Assembly: GCA_013398295.1 (NCBI GenBank)
Contig: VZSF01010416.1
Span: forward strand, 828,098-892,097
Direction of reading: 5' to 3'
DNA length: 64,000 bases
Source: Chionis minor
Lineage: Eukaryota; Chordata; Aves; Charadriiformes; Chionididae
Below are positions 1 to 9,328 of the stretch, piece by piece. The notes under the pieces were generated by a model, which was given only the letters and a program-made list of their open reading frames with translations, was not told the DNA's origin and made no database searches. Numbering within the stretch: the first letter of the stretch is position 1; the number at the start of each line of letters is the position of its first letter. Position numbers and translations under genes: made by a program.

Positions 1-1479
1 TTCTCCCTAAAAATGTGCACAGTTTGACCCCCTCACCTTGAAATACCAGCAATATCAGATTTGCTTGGTGTTTTAAATCATTTTCCTTCCAATGGAATGT
101 CTCTTTCTTGTTTTCAACCAAGTTCCCCTTATCAGAAAGAAACTAACTAACTAATGAAAGCCCAGCTTCATTAGGTGGCTAATTCACAGACACAATCAGC
201 TGAAGTTTTGTCAGATCCTGAGTAAGTTGTCCTTTTTCAGAGGCATGCAAAGCCAAATTTTTGTCCTGACTTGTACCTGTTTACTCTTTCTGGCTGCAGT
301 AATGCTGACTGGATGAAAACCATATGCCAGTGGCTCCCAGGAGGTCTGTTGCGGTGGGGCTCCAGAAGTGCCTGTGAGGTCCTGAGACACAGAACGCAGA
401 CCTCAGCCTTGACCCTGCTTGCTTTCTGTTTACTTGTATGGAAAGGAGGTCAAGGACCTTACACAGAACTCCTTTCAGTCCATCAAGATATAGATACAGG
501 AACCATGCTCCTAGGATCACACCTTGGTTCAGTGTTGGTCATACTCAGGCCTTGGAGGCAGGTGTCCATTGCTGAAGAATCAGGGAGTACTTTCACAAGG
601 GACAGTAAGTTTCAATTACCTGGAAGGTCTATTTGAGCCTATAATTCTCAGTTTTTCCTCATACCTTTTCATTTGTCCCCAGGATACGTTCTCACATACA
701 AGCCAGCATGAGGACCCAGCTGAGTCTGAATCTGTTCCTAGATCACATAGTGCTCAAGTCCTGGGAGAGAGGAGAGGAGCAACCAACCTGGCTCTTTTAC
801 TAGAGAACAGAGTGTCTGGAACTACTACTTTTTCTGAGCTACCCCACACCAAGAGGAGCTCATTCAGTCTTGATTCACGTGTCTTTCTTCACCCTCAGTC
901 TGATTCATTCTTTCTCTCTCTATTCATTGGGTCCTGGCAACTTTTCTCCTCTAAGCCACCTTTTCAGCCCAGCTCCTAGCAGAAGACAGTGAAGAGAAGC
1001 TGCTTCCCAAGGCTTCTGATGGGTTGGCAAGAGGCACTTTTAAGTGCACTTTCCCCTCCCATCCCCTGCCAGACACTTGGACTCCCCTTAGGGTCACCCT
1101 CTTCTACTCTCCCATTTGAGAACCACTGGCCTTGTGCTTCAAATCCACATCACTGGCACATGTTTTGATTCATCACACAACACAGGAGACAAGACAGCCT
1201 AGTGACGATGGTTTCGAGTAGAGATTTCACATGCTATCCATGTAATGGGATGGTGGTGAGGTTTTACTTGGGATTTTTACTTGGCACAATGCTGCTTGTT
1301 CATCCCTTTCAGCCCTACCCCAAGCTCACACTGCCTTGGTCATACATCTGTTGGGAAGTCCAGTCTTTCTAGACCCCAGCCAGTTTTTGCCGGAGGACCA
1401 TGGTTTCTGCCTGTTCGACAGGTCTTGCAGTGAGTTTTGTGCCTGCAGCCTGACAGTAACATTTCTCATGCGACCCCTT
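1..1479. other. Unique non-coding DNA, no gene seen
   Basis: No recognisable gene, repeat or RNA. Open frames of 121 and 151 codons at 271-636 and 524-979 (+) overlap in different frames. Neither has a domain, signal peptide or splice-site framing that would support it as coding. The sequence is of mixed composition with several pyrimidine-rich patches (for example 890-960). Confidence 0.6.
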
Positions 1480-1680
1480 TCCTCAGATGATCTGATAGAT
1501 GAGCAAAAAACCTAACCATGCAGCGGATGATAAACAGCACACTGAGGAGCGCCTGCCCGACTCCCAGAAGCTATTTATCAGGCTCTCTTAATGCAAGCTA
1601 ACAGGGCTAGCACATGCAATTGGCATAAGAGCTTCTGAGCCTGACACTAAAAGGGGAGACATCACATGGTGCAGCAGGGG
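1480..1680. promoter_or_regulatory. Candidate conserved non-coding block
   Basis: This stretch has no repeat signature and no credible ORF. It holds evenly spaced short AT-rich motifs of the kind common in vertebrate developmental enhancers, such as GATGATCTGATAGATGAG and TTATCAGG (GATA-like) and CAATTGGC. The call rests on texture only. Cross-species conservation cannot be seen here, so it is an inference. Confidence 0.25.
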
Positions 1681-3251
1681 AGCCAGGACTCCCTCATTAG
1701 CTCATCGTATAGATTACCCCTTTAAAGACAGAGAACGAGGCTGGTGGAGGAAGGGGAGGCTTTCTCATTTTAACAAATAGCTTTCCAGCCCCCACAAATG
1801 ATTTTTGTAAACCTACTGGGTCACACTTTTTTTCCCAGAGATGAAGGAAAAAAAAAAAAGAAGGAAAAAAGCTCTGAAATTGATTTACCATCTATAAATA
1901 AAAAAAGAATCGATAGTAAAATTTCTAGCTAATTTCCCTCTCCCTCTTTTCCCCTTGGACTATTTGTTATCTTAGAAATACTTGTCTGGGAAAAAAAGAG
2001 AAATATCATCGATTCCAGACCCTGACATGCTTTTCTGCCTCGCCTCGCAGACCAGCTCTCCTCTCATCGCGTGGAAAGAGACTGGTCCTTCAGATGCGCC
2101 TGGCTCCTCTTCTCTGGCTTGCCACCAGCATGGCTGTTCCCTTGGCCCTGCTGGGTAGTGCATTTAAAAAGTGGCAGTTTTTCCTTCCTGCCAAAGGAAG
2201 AAAGAGAGAGAGAAAAGACAGGTATTGTAAAACACTGCGGTGTTTCAGCAGTAGGTAAGCTGCGTGTGGGGTGTGCTCTGAGGAGAAGCCATGTGTAAAG
2301 TCTCACTGTGAAGTGCATCTGTAACGAAGACTTTGGCAGCTCGAGACAAAGTAGAGGTGGTTAAAGACCAGCTGGTCCCATCCTCCTCTGGCCAGAGCAT
2401 GGTTAGTCCTTCCAGGAGACTTCAAGGGCTTTGTGCTAGCTCTGGGCTCTCCAGGAGAAGGGCCCCACTGCTTGCTTTCAGGTAAAAACACCACTGTTTT
2501 CTCCTCACTGTGGCTCCCACGCTCCTGGAATGTTTCACTTCATTTCTGCTCATTAACAGCCCTCGTGTCACTGTGATTATTTCCTTCTGGGGCATATACC
2601 ATTCACGGGACAGCTGGGTTCACAGGTCTGCTCACCACTGGATTGCCCCCCCCTGCCAGGGGTTTTCACAGCTGGGGGCAAACTGCAGTGACAGATTCCT
2701 GCTGTGTGGCTGGGGAACACCCATCGCCCAACCCCTGATGCCGGTGCTTCCAGCATCCAGACCAGTGCCTTCAAAGAGCCTGATGTGACACTGCTATTTC
2801 ACCGTGCCCGTTAACCCCAGTTATCTAACAGTCAGGCAAAATTGAAGCTGTCGCTGTAGTCTGGTGTTTCCAGCACACCTTTCGGGCAACGCTCCTAGCA
2901 GAGCAGTGGGAGTTTAACTACTGACCTCCAAAGGAGCAGAGCTACGCTAAACACAAAGTACTTTTGCAGTAATGCCCCAGGAGTTCACAGGCTAAGGGCT
3001 GAGCTCCTCGCAACTCGGCACCACAGAAACAGCTCCTCAGCTCCCCGCAGCTTGTCTGGGGGAAACAGACCTACTTTGTAATGCTTTGGTTCCTGATAAG
3101 TCTCACTGCTTGTTTCCCAGACAAAATGCTGCTGGGTGTGTGTTTACGGTGTGCATGATGGATGTTTGCTACTTTAAGGAAAAGTAAATCTCTATCCTTT
3201 ATTATCAGTTAATCCTGTAACATTTCTATTCTATTTACTTATATAGCCTCT
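1681..3251. other. Unique non-coding DNA with an A-rich run
   Basis: No gene is recognised. An A-rich tract lies at 1848-1869 and a purine-rich stretch at 2190-2220. Frames of 60-92 codons on both strands (for example 2071-2298 and 2510-2788) overlap one another and show no domain. A run of nine C residues lies near 2647. Confidence 0.55.
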
Positions 3252-4103
3252 TTGCTTAGAGGCCTTAATGAGAATCCTCCATCTCGCCACCTCTCCACCC
3301 TCTGGGTCCTGGCACGCTTGTGTTTCACAGCAAGATGGGCACAAGCAACCGGACAGCCTCAGCCCTGGTGCATCCAGCTGCATCCTGGCAGAGCCAGGCC
3401 TAGGAAAAAGCGGCACAACTCATGCCGTTGTACCCAGAGACATGGCTTTGATGAGAAGCTGGATGATAAGGGGTGTGGATCCTGCGGCACCATCCCTCGC
3501 TGCTCAGGGGGACTCAGCCAGCACCTGGCCATCGCAGAGCAGGGAGCTTTGCCTCACATCCCTCTACCAGCACCAGCAGGTCACGCTGGCACTGCAAAGG
3601 TGCCTCTGAGCCAAATGCTGGGACCAGGAGCCAGAGGAACCAGCTCTTGGCTGCCCTACAACCCTGCCTGCAGACTGCCAGAGGAGAGTGGGGTCTGTCC
3701 ACACTCGCCCCAAAGCAGCACCCGCTCTGAGTGGCCATCATCATCCCCCTGTAACAAGCTCCAACCCCGTGGTGCTGCGTCTCCCACTTATCTTGGAAGA
3801 GAGCGAATTCCCTCCCCTTGCCAAGCTGGCTGTACTGTGGCTGTAAAAGCAGATACACCTTTTGATGGCTTCTCTTTTGTACAAACAGCAAAACCTGACT
3901 ATCTATTCCCATCCCATGGAAAGAAATCAAACCGCGCTATCAGCCTTGCTCACACCAGCCAAGGGGCTCCGATGAGCCTTTGGGTTGCCCACTCAGACAG
4001 GTCCTGGGCCCCGCAGTACCCACCATGCCCTGCCGGTCTTGTTCATTCACCCCCCACTGCTATAGCAGGACACAGATGGAGAGGGTCCTCTACTTGTGCC
4101 TGA
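3252..4103 (+). other. GC-rich block with a 283-codon open frame of unknown meaning
   Basis: A frame from ATG at 3252 to a stop ending at 4103 stays open for 283 codons, the longest in the window. The predicted product is rich in Pro, Ser, Gly, Ala, Arg and Cys. I recognise no domain, signal peptide or membrane segment in it. Other frames of the same block are also open: 113 codons at 3268-3609 (+), 85 at 3473-3730 (+) and 138 at 3514-3930 (-). This is what a stop-poor, GC-rich composition gives, and I see no promoter or convincing exon borders. It could be a chance frame, a lineage-specific transcript or an eroded retrocopy. I do not annotate it as a CDS. Confidence 0.3.
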
Positions 4104-4261
4104 TCTACTCTTTAAGCACTCAGTCTGGTGCCTCTAATACCAGTTACCTCTATTCACTAGCAGCTGGAGACCCCAGCCAAGCCGGTGTTGGTGCTGTACC
4201 AATTCCTACTGAGACACAAACCCTAGGAAGGGGAGGATCTATCCGTTCACATAGCCATGTC

Positions 4262-4308
4262 ACCAAAAGTGAAGTGACTTACCAAAGGCCATGCAGCAGA
4301 CTTGGGGA
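4262..4308 (-). repeat. MIR-like tRNA-derived SINE, first part (split)
   Basis: The stretch GTGAAGTGACTTACCAAAGG followed by CCATGCAGCAGACTTGGGG matches the antisense MIR pattern (GTGACTTGCCCAAGGTCACACAGCA-type core, recalled consensus). The match stops where CR1 sequence begins at about 4309. It resumes after the CR1 3' end with AGAGCTGAGACGGAAACCCAGG, which is the next part of the same SINE. The element is old and diverged. Confidence 0.6.
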
Positions 4309-4580
4309 GAATTGAAAGGAACAAGACAAGAGGAAATGGCCTCAGGTTGCACCAGGGGAAGTTTAGGATAGATATTATGAAAAACGTCTTCACCAAAAGG
4401 GTTATCAAACATTGGAACAGGCTTCCCAGGGAGGTGGTGGAATCACCATACCTGGAGTTATTTAAAAGGCAGGTAGACGTGGTGCTTAGGGACACGGTTT
4501 TAGTGGTGGACTTGGCAGTGCTAGGTTAATGGTTGGACTTGATAATCTTACAGGTCCCTTCCAACCTAGATGATTCTATG
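4309..4580 (+). mobile_element. CR1 LINE 3' fragment, sense, inserted in a MIR-like SINE
   Basis: This is the 5'-truncated 3' end of a chicken-repeat-1 non-LTR retrotransposon in sense orientation. Its reading frame (to the stop near 4529) encodes the C-terminal tail of ORF2, with the family motifs KTRGNGLRLHQGKFRIDI, FTKR and [13 protein letters not shown]. It ends with the CR1 3' UTR (GGTCCCTTCCAACCTAGATG) and the terminal ATTCTATGA unit. CR1 moves by target-primed reverse transcription from ORF2 (endonuclease plus reverse transcriptase). This copy lacks both catalytic domains and is dead. The 3' UTR groups it with the copy at 27768-27928. Both flanks read as the two halves of one MIR-like SINE, so the insertion post-dates that SINE. 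Confidence 0.93.
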
Positions 4581-4632
4581 AAGAGAGCTGAGACGGAAAC
4601 CCAGGTTTCCTGATCCCTCTGCCCTGACTCAC
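4581..4632 (-). repeat. MIR-like SINE, second part (split by CR1)
   Basis: GAGAGCTGAGACGGAAACCC followed by AGGTTTCCTGATCCCTCTGCC matches the antisense MIR segment that carries the complement of the tRNA-like box B region (CAGAGCTGGGATTAGAACCCAGGTC-type, recalled). It continues directly from the half at 4262-4308 once the CR1 is removed. Confidence 0.6.
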
Positions 4633-6055
4633 CCCTGAGGAATTTGGCCCCTCTAAACGTGTATTCCCCACCATACCAGTGTGTGTTTGTCAATGCTTCT
4701 GCGTTTACTTGCAGAAGGAGGTTTTAAAATAACTTTTAAAGGAATTGAAATAATGTAGGGGCCAGTGGGGCACAAGGCTTAGAGGGCTTTACCTTCACCA
4801 GGCCTCCCCTCCCCAGTGCCGTCACAGCTGCCACTGGTTCAGCATCTACTGTATCTCCACAGTTCAGGCACCAACCTAAGGCACAGTGGTATTTTGAAGA
4901 GACAAACACTGAGACAAAAATAAATAAATTGGGACCCTGGGAGGGAGACCTGAGAGGCACACTGAAGTGAGAACAAGCAGTTTCTCTGCTTCTGCGTATA
5001 ATTACATTGACATGTTCCTAGACAACGCTGGAGACCCAAATGCAGCAGCAGCTGTGGACCAAGTGGAGAATCATGCAAAACAGGAAAGCCAGCCAGTCCA
5101 TCCGTCCCCTGCCCTGGGGCTGTGTCAGCACGCCCGTGTCACTGCTGACAGCCTGCCTGCCTGCCCCCGGGGGCAGAGCCAGCGCCGGACGGGCAGGCAG
5201 GGATCAGACGGGCAGGCAGGGCTCGGATGGGCTCAAGCTCCTGGCCACGCTGGGGCTGGATCTCCCATACAGACATGGATTTCTCTGCACCCACTTGCCC
5301 AGTCCACTAGAGCCGTGCTGCTGGACGTCATTCCCATTCTCCTCTCTGCAAGTGGAGGAAACAGGAAAAAGGAGGATAAAAACAAGTCTTAAACTTCCTT
5401 CCTTGTTCGCGATTTGGGTAACACAGAAAAAGGAAATCTATCTAACCAACAGCACCCACAGATGGGATTTTCAGACACTGGCCTTTTCTAGCAGCCATCC
5501 AGGCACCCACTGAACTCAAGCATCGTGAGGATCAACCACTCTGTTCACATCAGGAACTTGTGACAAAGTGAGGTTTTTTTGGACGTACAGCCAATTGACA
5601 GACTGTCATGATCAAGTCACAACTCTGCTGCATGCTCGTCGCACAGACAACAGTTAACCTTGCAGCCGCGCAAACTGTTTTGCAAATTGAAATCTCAGAG
5701 GCATGGCAATTACAATACCAAATTTATACCACATCTCTCAGTCAACTAATTGTACATCCAAAAAATCACCACTTGAATAATCTGAATACATTCACCTTTA
5801 CAGCTAAAAAAAACCCCACTACATGCTTGATCTCAACACAATTTTGAGTTACAGAACCCCATGGGGGAAAAAATGCCAACCTCTGATTTCAACAGCAAAA
5901 TTGCTTCTGTCTAAATACAGCAGATGCATAATTCACATTGAGGCCTAACATTTTGGTGTTTCCAGTGATGCTCTTTACATTCTGCAAAATGGGGATATTC
6001 TTCTTGCTCTCTGTGGCGCTCTTAGCCTGTCTGCTGGAAGACAAGCCCTATATAC
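4633..6055. other. Unique non-coding DNA
   Basis: No gene is recognised. The stretch holds a small GC-rich patch around 5040-5260 with overlapping open frames of 141 and 157 codons in two + frames, neither with a domain. AT-rich sequence follows from about 5560 to 5940. The only internal structure seen is a two-copy tandem repeat listed separately. Confidence 0.55.
5188..5225. repeat. Two-copy 19-bp tandem repeat
   Basis: The unit GACGGGCAGGCAGGGATCA is followed by a second copy that diverges only at its end (GACGGGCAGGCAGGGCTCG). A short GC-rich minisatellite-like duplication. Confidence 0.75.
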
Positions 6056-6576
6056 ATAGAATCATAGAATGTCAGGGGTTGGAAGGGACCTCTGGAGATC
6101 ATCTGGTCCAACCCCCCTGCCAGAGCAGGTCCACCTACAGCAGGTTGTACAGGATGGTGTCCAGGCGGGTTGGGAATGTCTCCAGAGTCAGAGACTCCAC
6201 CACCTCTCTGGGCAGCCTGTGCCAGTGCTCTGCCATCCTCAAAGTAAAGAAGTTCCTCCTTATGTTCAGATGGAACTTGCTATGTTCAAGTTTGTACCCG
6301 TTACCTCTTGTCCTGTCACTGGGCACCACTGAAATAAGACTGGCCCCCTCCTCCTGGCACCCTCCCTTTAAGTATTTGTAAGCACTGATGAGATCCCCCC
6401 TCAGTCTGCTCTTCTCCAGACTAAAAAGACCCACCTCCCTCAGCCTTTCCTCATAAGAAAGATGCTCCAGCCCCCAAATCATCTTTGTAGCCTTTCGCTG
6501 CACCCTCTCCAGCAGGTGCCTGTCCTTCTTAAACTGGGGAGCCCAGAACTGGACACAGTACTCCAGATGTGGCATC
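6056..6576 (-). mobile_element. CR1 LINE 3' fragment, antisense, with open ORF2 tail
   Basis: The 3' end is at the low-coordinate side: tandem ATAGAATC-type units, then GGTTGGAAGGGACCTCTGG and the 3' UTR. On the minus strand, 6575 down to 6135 reads open for about 146 codons and encodes the C-terminal part of ORF2 after the reverse transcriptase core. Recognisable pieces in order are [63 protein letters not shown] and [12 protein letters not shown]. The frame has no stop or shift, so this is among the less decayed copies here. It is still 5'-truncated, has no endonuclease or catalytic RT motifs and cannot move. Its 3' UTR resembles the copy at 22292-22689, suggesting the same subfamily. Confidence 0.95.
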
Positions 6577-6593
6577 TACTCCAAATGTAGCAT
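6559..6593. repeat. 18-bp microduplication at the CR1 truncation point
   Basis: TACTCCAGATGTGGCAT (6559-6575) is followed at an 18-base period by TACTCCAAATGTAGCAT (6577-6593), with two mismatches. The first copy is CR1 sequence. The second lies where the next CR1 segment should begin and is not expected from the element. Confidence 0.7.
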
Positions 6594-7029
6594 ATGTGTT
6601 CACATCTAAAACAACTCTATCTGGATTTCTAATTGTTAGGAAACCTTAAAGGTCTTAAAATGAATCAGCAGACTTGGAAATCGGGCTAATGTTTTAGATG
6701 AGCTGAGCTTTATAAAGCCACTGCCACCAGCCCCCTTGTGCCACTGTGGCATTTTGAGCTCTTTCACACACACATTTCTTGACTTTTGTTTCCATCTGGT
6801 GAAGAAAGTTGAAGTGGGGAGTAATAGATTTGAATTAGTGACTTTGAAGCTAGTGTATTAAAGAGGGCCAAAATAGAAGAGAGTTTGTGTTTAAATTGCA
6901 AAGGGAGGAGGAAACAAAGTTATACAAGCCACATGAGTGGGATCAAAAATGAATCATCAAGGCTGGAAAATGGCTAACCTCTGATCCCTGAAACCAAGAA
7001 ATCTGGCTGCTGTCATGTAGCTGCTGATC
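6594..7029. other. Unique non-coding DNA
   Basis: No gene, repeat or motif cluster is recognised. The composition is purine-rich around 6870-6960. No open frame of interest. Confidence 0.55.
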
Positions 7030-7250
7030 TAATTTTTACACTTTCCCCTCCATACAGAGGAGACACGTTTCCATTGCGTCCATCGCAGCTAAACAATCAA
7101 TGCTTGATTACTTCAAATGCTTTACTCTCAGGGCTGCACAATTAACCAGGCCATATTTGACACTGCAAGGGGAGCGCAGTATTTTCTGGGAATGTCTGAC
7201 AGGTTTCAAACGTAAAAAACACAAATCAAATGGCCCAGCAGATAATGACA
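7030..7250. promoter_or_regulatory. Candidate conserved non-coding block
   Basis: AT-rich, repeat-free sequence with several homeodomain- and PBX/HOX-like words (AACAATCAATGCTTGATTAC, CACAATTAACCAGGCC). It contains the first copy of a local direct duplication at 7198-7249. The regulatory reading is inference. Confidence 0.3.
7198..7249 (+). repeat. Direct duplication, copy A
   Basis: About 52 bases starting GACAGGTTTCAAACGTAAAA and including CAAATCAAATGGCCCAG and AGATAATG. They are repeated in the same orientation at 7651-7701 with a handful of substitutions. Similarity also continues weakly just upstream (GGAATGTCT against TGAACTTCCT). Confidence 0.85.
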
Positions 7251-7650
7251 CCCAGTGCCCTGGCAGTTAGATAATGTGTGTGCTCCAAAGCAAGGCCAAT
7301 TAGAAGCAATAAAAACAAATTTGAAATGTTAGAGCAAAGGTCAGACATCCTCAGCCGTTATCACAGGCTTGATTTTTATTTTTTTTCCAAGTGGTCACCA
7401 GTGCCTATTTCCAGAAAGTGAGCACAAATTCATGCTTGCCAGATGACCACCCACCTATTACATCAGATTATGATTTCTGGGCCATACAGACCCCACTAAT
7501 GTGGTGCACAGAGAATCCCAGTGCTATTTGGGAATCTCATCAGGTCTATACCCTGTGGCACTGCCTTTCTGAATGCAGGAGCTGGTCCGTGCTGCTTATA
7601 GAGGAGTGTGCTCTCCCTCTTATTCACACTCTCCCTTCCTTGAACTTCCT
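7251..7650. other. Spacer between the duplicated copies
   Basis: No gene is recognised. A T-rich run lies at 7375-7387. A 95-codon + frame (7391-7678) has no known domain and runs into copy B of the duplication. Confidence 0.5.
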
Positions 7651-7701
7651 GACAAGTTTCAAGCATAAAAAACCATGAATCAAATGGCCCAGTAGATAAT
7701 G
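7651..7701 (+). repeat. Direct duplication, copy B
   Basis: Begins GACAAGTTTCAAGCATAAAA and includes GAATCAAATGGCCCAG and AGATAATGG. It is aligned with 7198-7249 by eye at roughly 85% identity. The two copies are about 450 bases apart, with unrelated sequence between them. Confidence 0.85.
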
Positions 7702-8449
7702 GAGATCTCTGAAGGGAGAGAGGTTAAAGCAAGCATCTGTCGCTCATTTGGTGGCAGCCCAGCCTAAACCACAAAAAGAAGGTATTAGAGCCTGCTCCCC
7801 AGGAGAGTTTGTGGATGTCTCTCCCTCAGCCACAGAAGGGATCCTGCTACTTGTCATCCATCCCTCAATTCCTGCCCTCCTTCCCCGGCTCACTACAGCC
7901 AGGCACACCTGCTTCATTGAGGAGATGGTGCACAGAGGCAGGAATAAATAGCCTGTAACTGGAACCACATTATGCCACAGGAGAAGTAGCCACCACAATT
8001 ACAAGCAATGCAGGTGGCTCAGTCCCAGCCCTTGTTGTGTATCTTTACTGACTCTGGAGCAGGAAGCTGCGGAGAAGATGGGAATAGGCTTTGTCTTGTC
8101 TCCCATCCTCCTATTTCCTAAGGAGCAGACCGGGAATAATGGGTTGCACTTACCTGATGAGATGCTAGCAGAAAATGACCATCTCTTGAGCTTGTTCAAG
8201 TTAGCAACGTGATACTGGGATTAATGTGCCATGTACACCAGCCATTACCCATGTTGACCCACCTTACACATAGTGGCTGTCTCTGCTTTCAGAGCAGAGT
8301 GCTCTGTCCTGCTCTTACAGGAGAACCCAGACAGGAGTGAGGCATGAAATAACACAGATGCTGTAAATTTGCTTACTGAGCCCTGGCTTCCTCAGCACAA
8401 GCCCAAGAAAGGAAAAGGAAAGCAGGTGGGTATCTCTAGGCGTATCTAT
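7702..8449. other. Unique non-coding DNA
   Basis: No gene or repeat is recognised. Short frames of 66-84 codons on both strands overlap and lack domains. Confidence 0.55.
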
Positions 8450-8645
8450 ATGAGGATGCCTGTGAGAGCTAATCTAAATACATTTAGGGTGTAAATGTAA
8501 AGCTGATTAGCGAAACCACAGTAAGCTCCTATGCGGATATGCTCCTTCAGAGTTAAAGCAGCCATAATTCAATTTACTCATTTAGCTCATTTCCAAAAGT
8601 AAATTAAGGTAGAGTAAATTAAATTAAATCAGCTGACAGCACCTT
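8450..8645. promoter_or_regulatory. Candidate conserved non-coding block
   Basis: An AT-rich stretch with many TAAAT/ATTAA words, including GCTGATTAGCGAAACCAC, CATAATTCAATTTACTC, repeated AGTAAATTAA and TCAGCTGACAG (E-box-like CAGCTG). No repeat family match and no ORF. The regulatory role is inferred from texture only. Confidence 0.3.
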
Positions 8646-9276
8646 CGTTTTGAAAGGGATTGTTAACATGGACCCAATCTACTTCATACAGTAATGCAGA
8701 TTATTTTCTCCTGCTGGGCCACCCATCAGGCACACTAGCTCCCCAGGCTAGTCTTGAAGTATTTTTACACACCCTGTGTTCAGAGACTGTCTAAAAGCAG
8801 GACCAAGCTGGAGGTGTATTTGGCTGTTTGCATGTCCTTTAGTGTGTGCACGCTTAAATCTAGGGTAAAATCCTTCCAGCCGGCACTGTGGTTCCCAAGT
8901 GCTTGACAAGGTAATTGTTGTAATGTGGTATTTTGGTGAGCCCCTCTGCTGGGAGCTGGCCAAGCACTGCAAATCTCCCCAGGCTCTGCAAATGGATCCT
9001 TTTCATTGAACCCACTCAAATGTGTCACCATTGAAAACCTGAACGGTTTTCTTTAATGACAGCTACAAGTATCAAGAGTTGCATAAAACGTGCAGACGTG
9101 TGTGGGAGTGAGCTGACAGATTATAATTACCAATAGAGAAGGGGGAAAAAACAAAAATTAATTTTTGAGGCAAAACATATAATTTGCCTTGAAGCCGTAG
9201 TAGTGCTCCCATCACTAATGCAATTTACAGCCCTAGAAATCACATTGAAGTTGTTTGACTCCTCAGAGGTTTAGTT
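8646..9276. other. Unique non-coding DNA
   Basis: No gene is recognised. The part at 9110-9250 is AT-rich and enhancer-like in texture (GATTATAATTACCAATAG, AAAATTAATTTTTGAGG). The rest is unremarkable. Confidence 0.5.
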
Positions 9277-9328
9277 ATTTTTTTGTTTTTTGGTTTTTTT
9301 TGTTTTTTTTTTTTAATTTTCCTTTTAA
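9277..9328. repeat. T-rich low-complexity tract
   Basis: About 50 bases of T interrupted by single G, GG or AA, followed by CCTTTTAAAG. A second T run lies at 9365-9373. Simple low-complexity sequence, possibly the remnant of an A-tailed element on the other strand, though no element body is seen beside it. Confidence 0.85.

Noticed and set aside
2330..2490. Possible old antisense CR1 (GCTGGTCCCATCCTCCTCTGG)
   Set aside because: Only one CR1-like phrase. The neighbouring landmarks do not follow in order.
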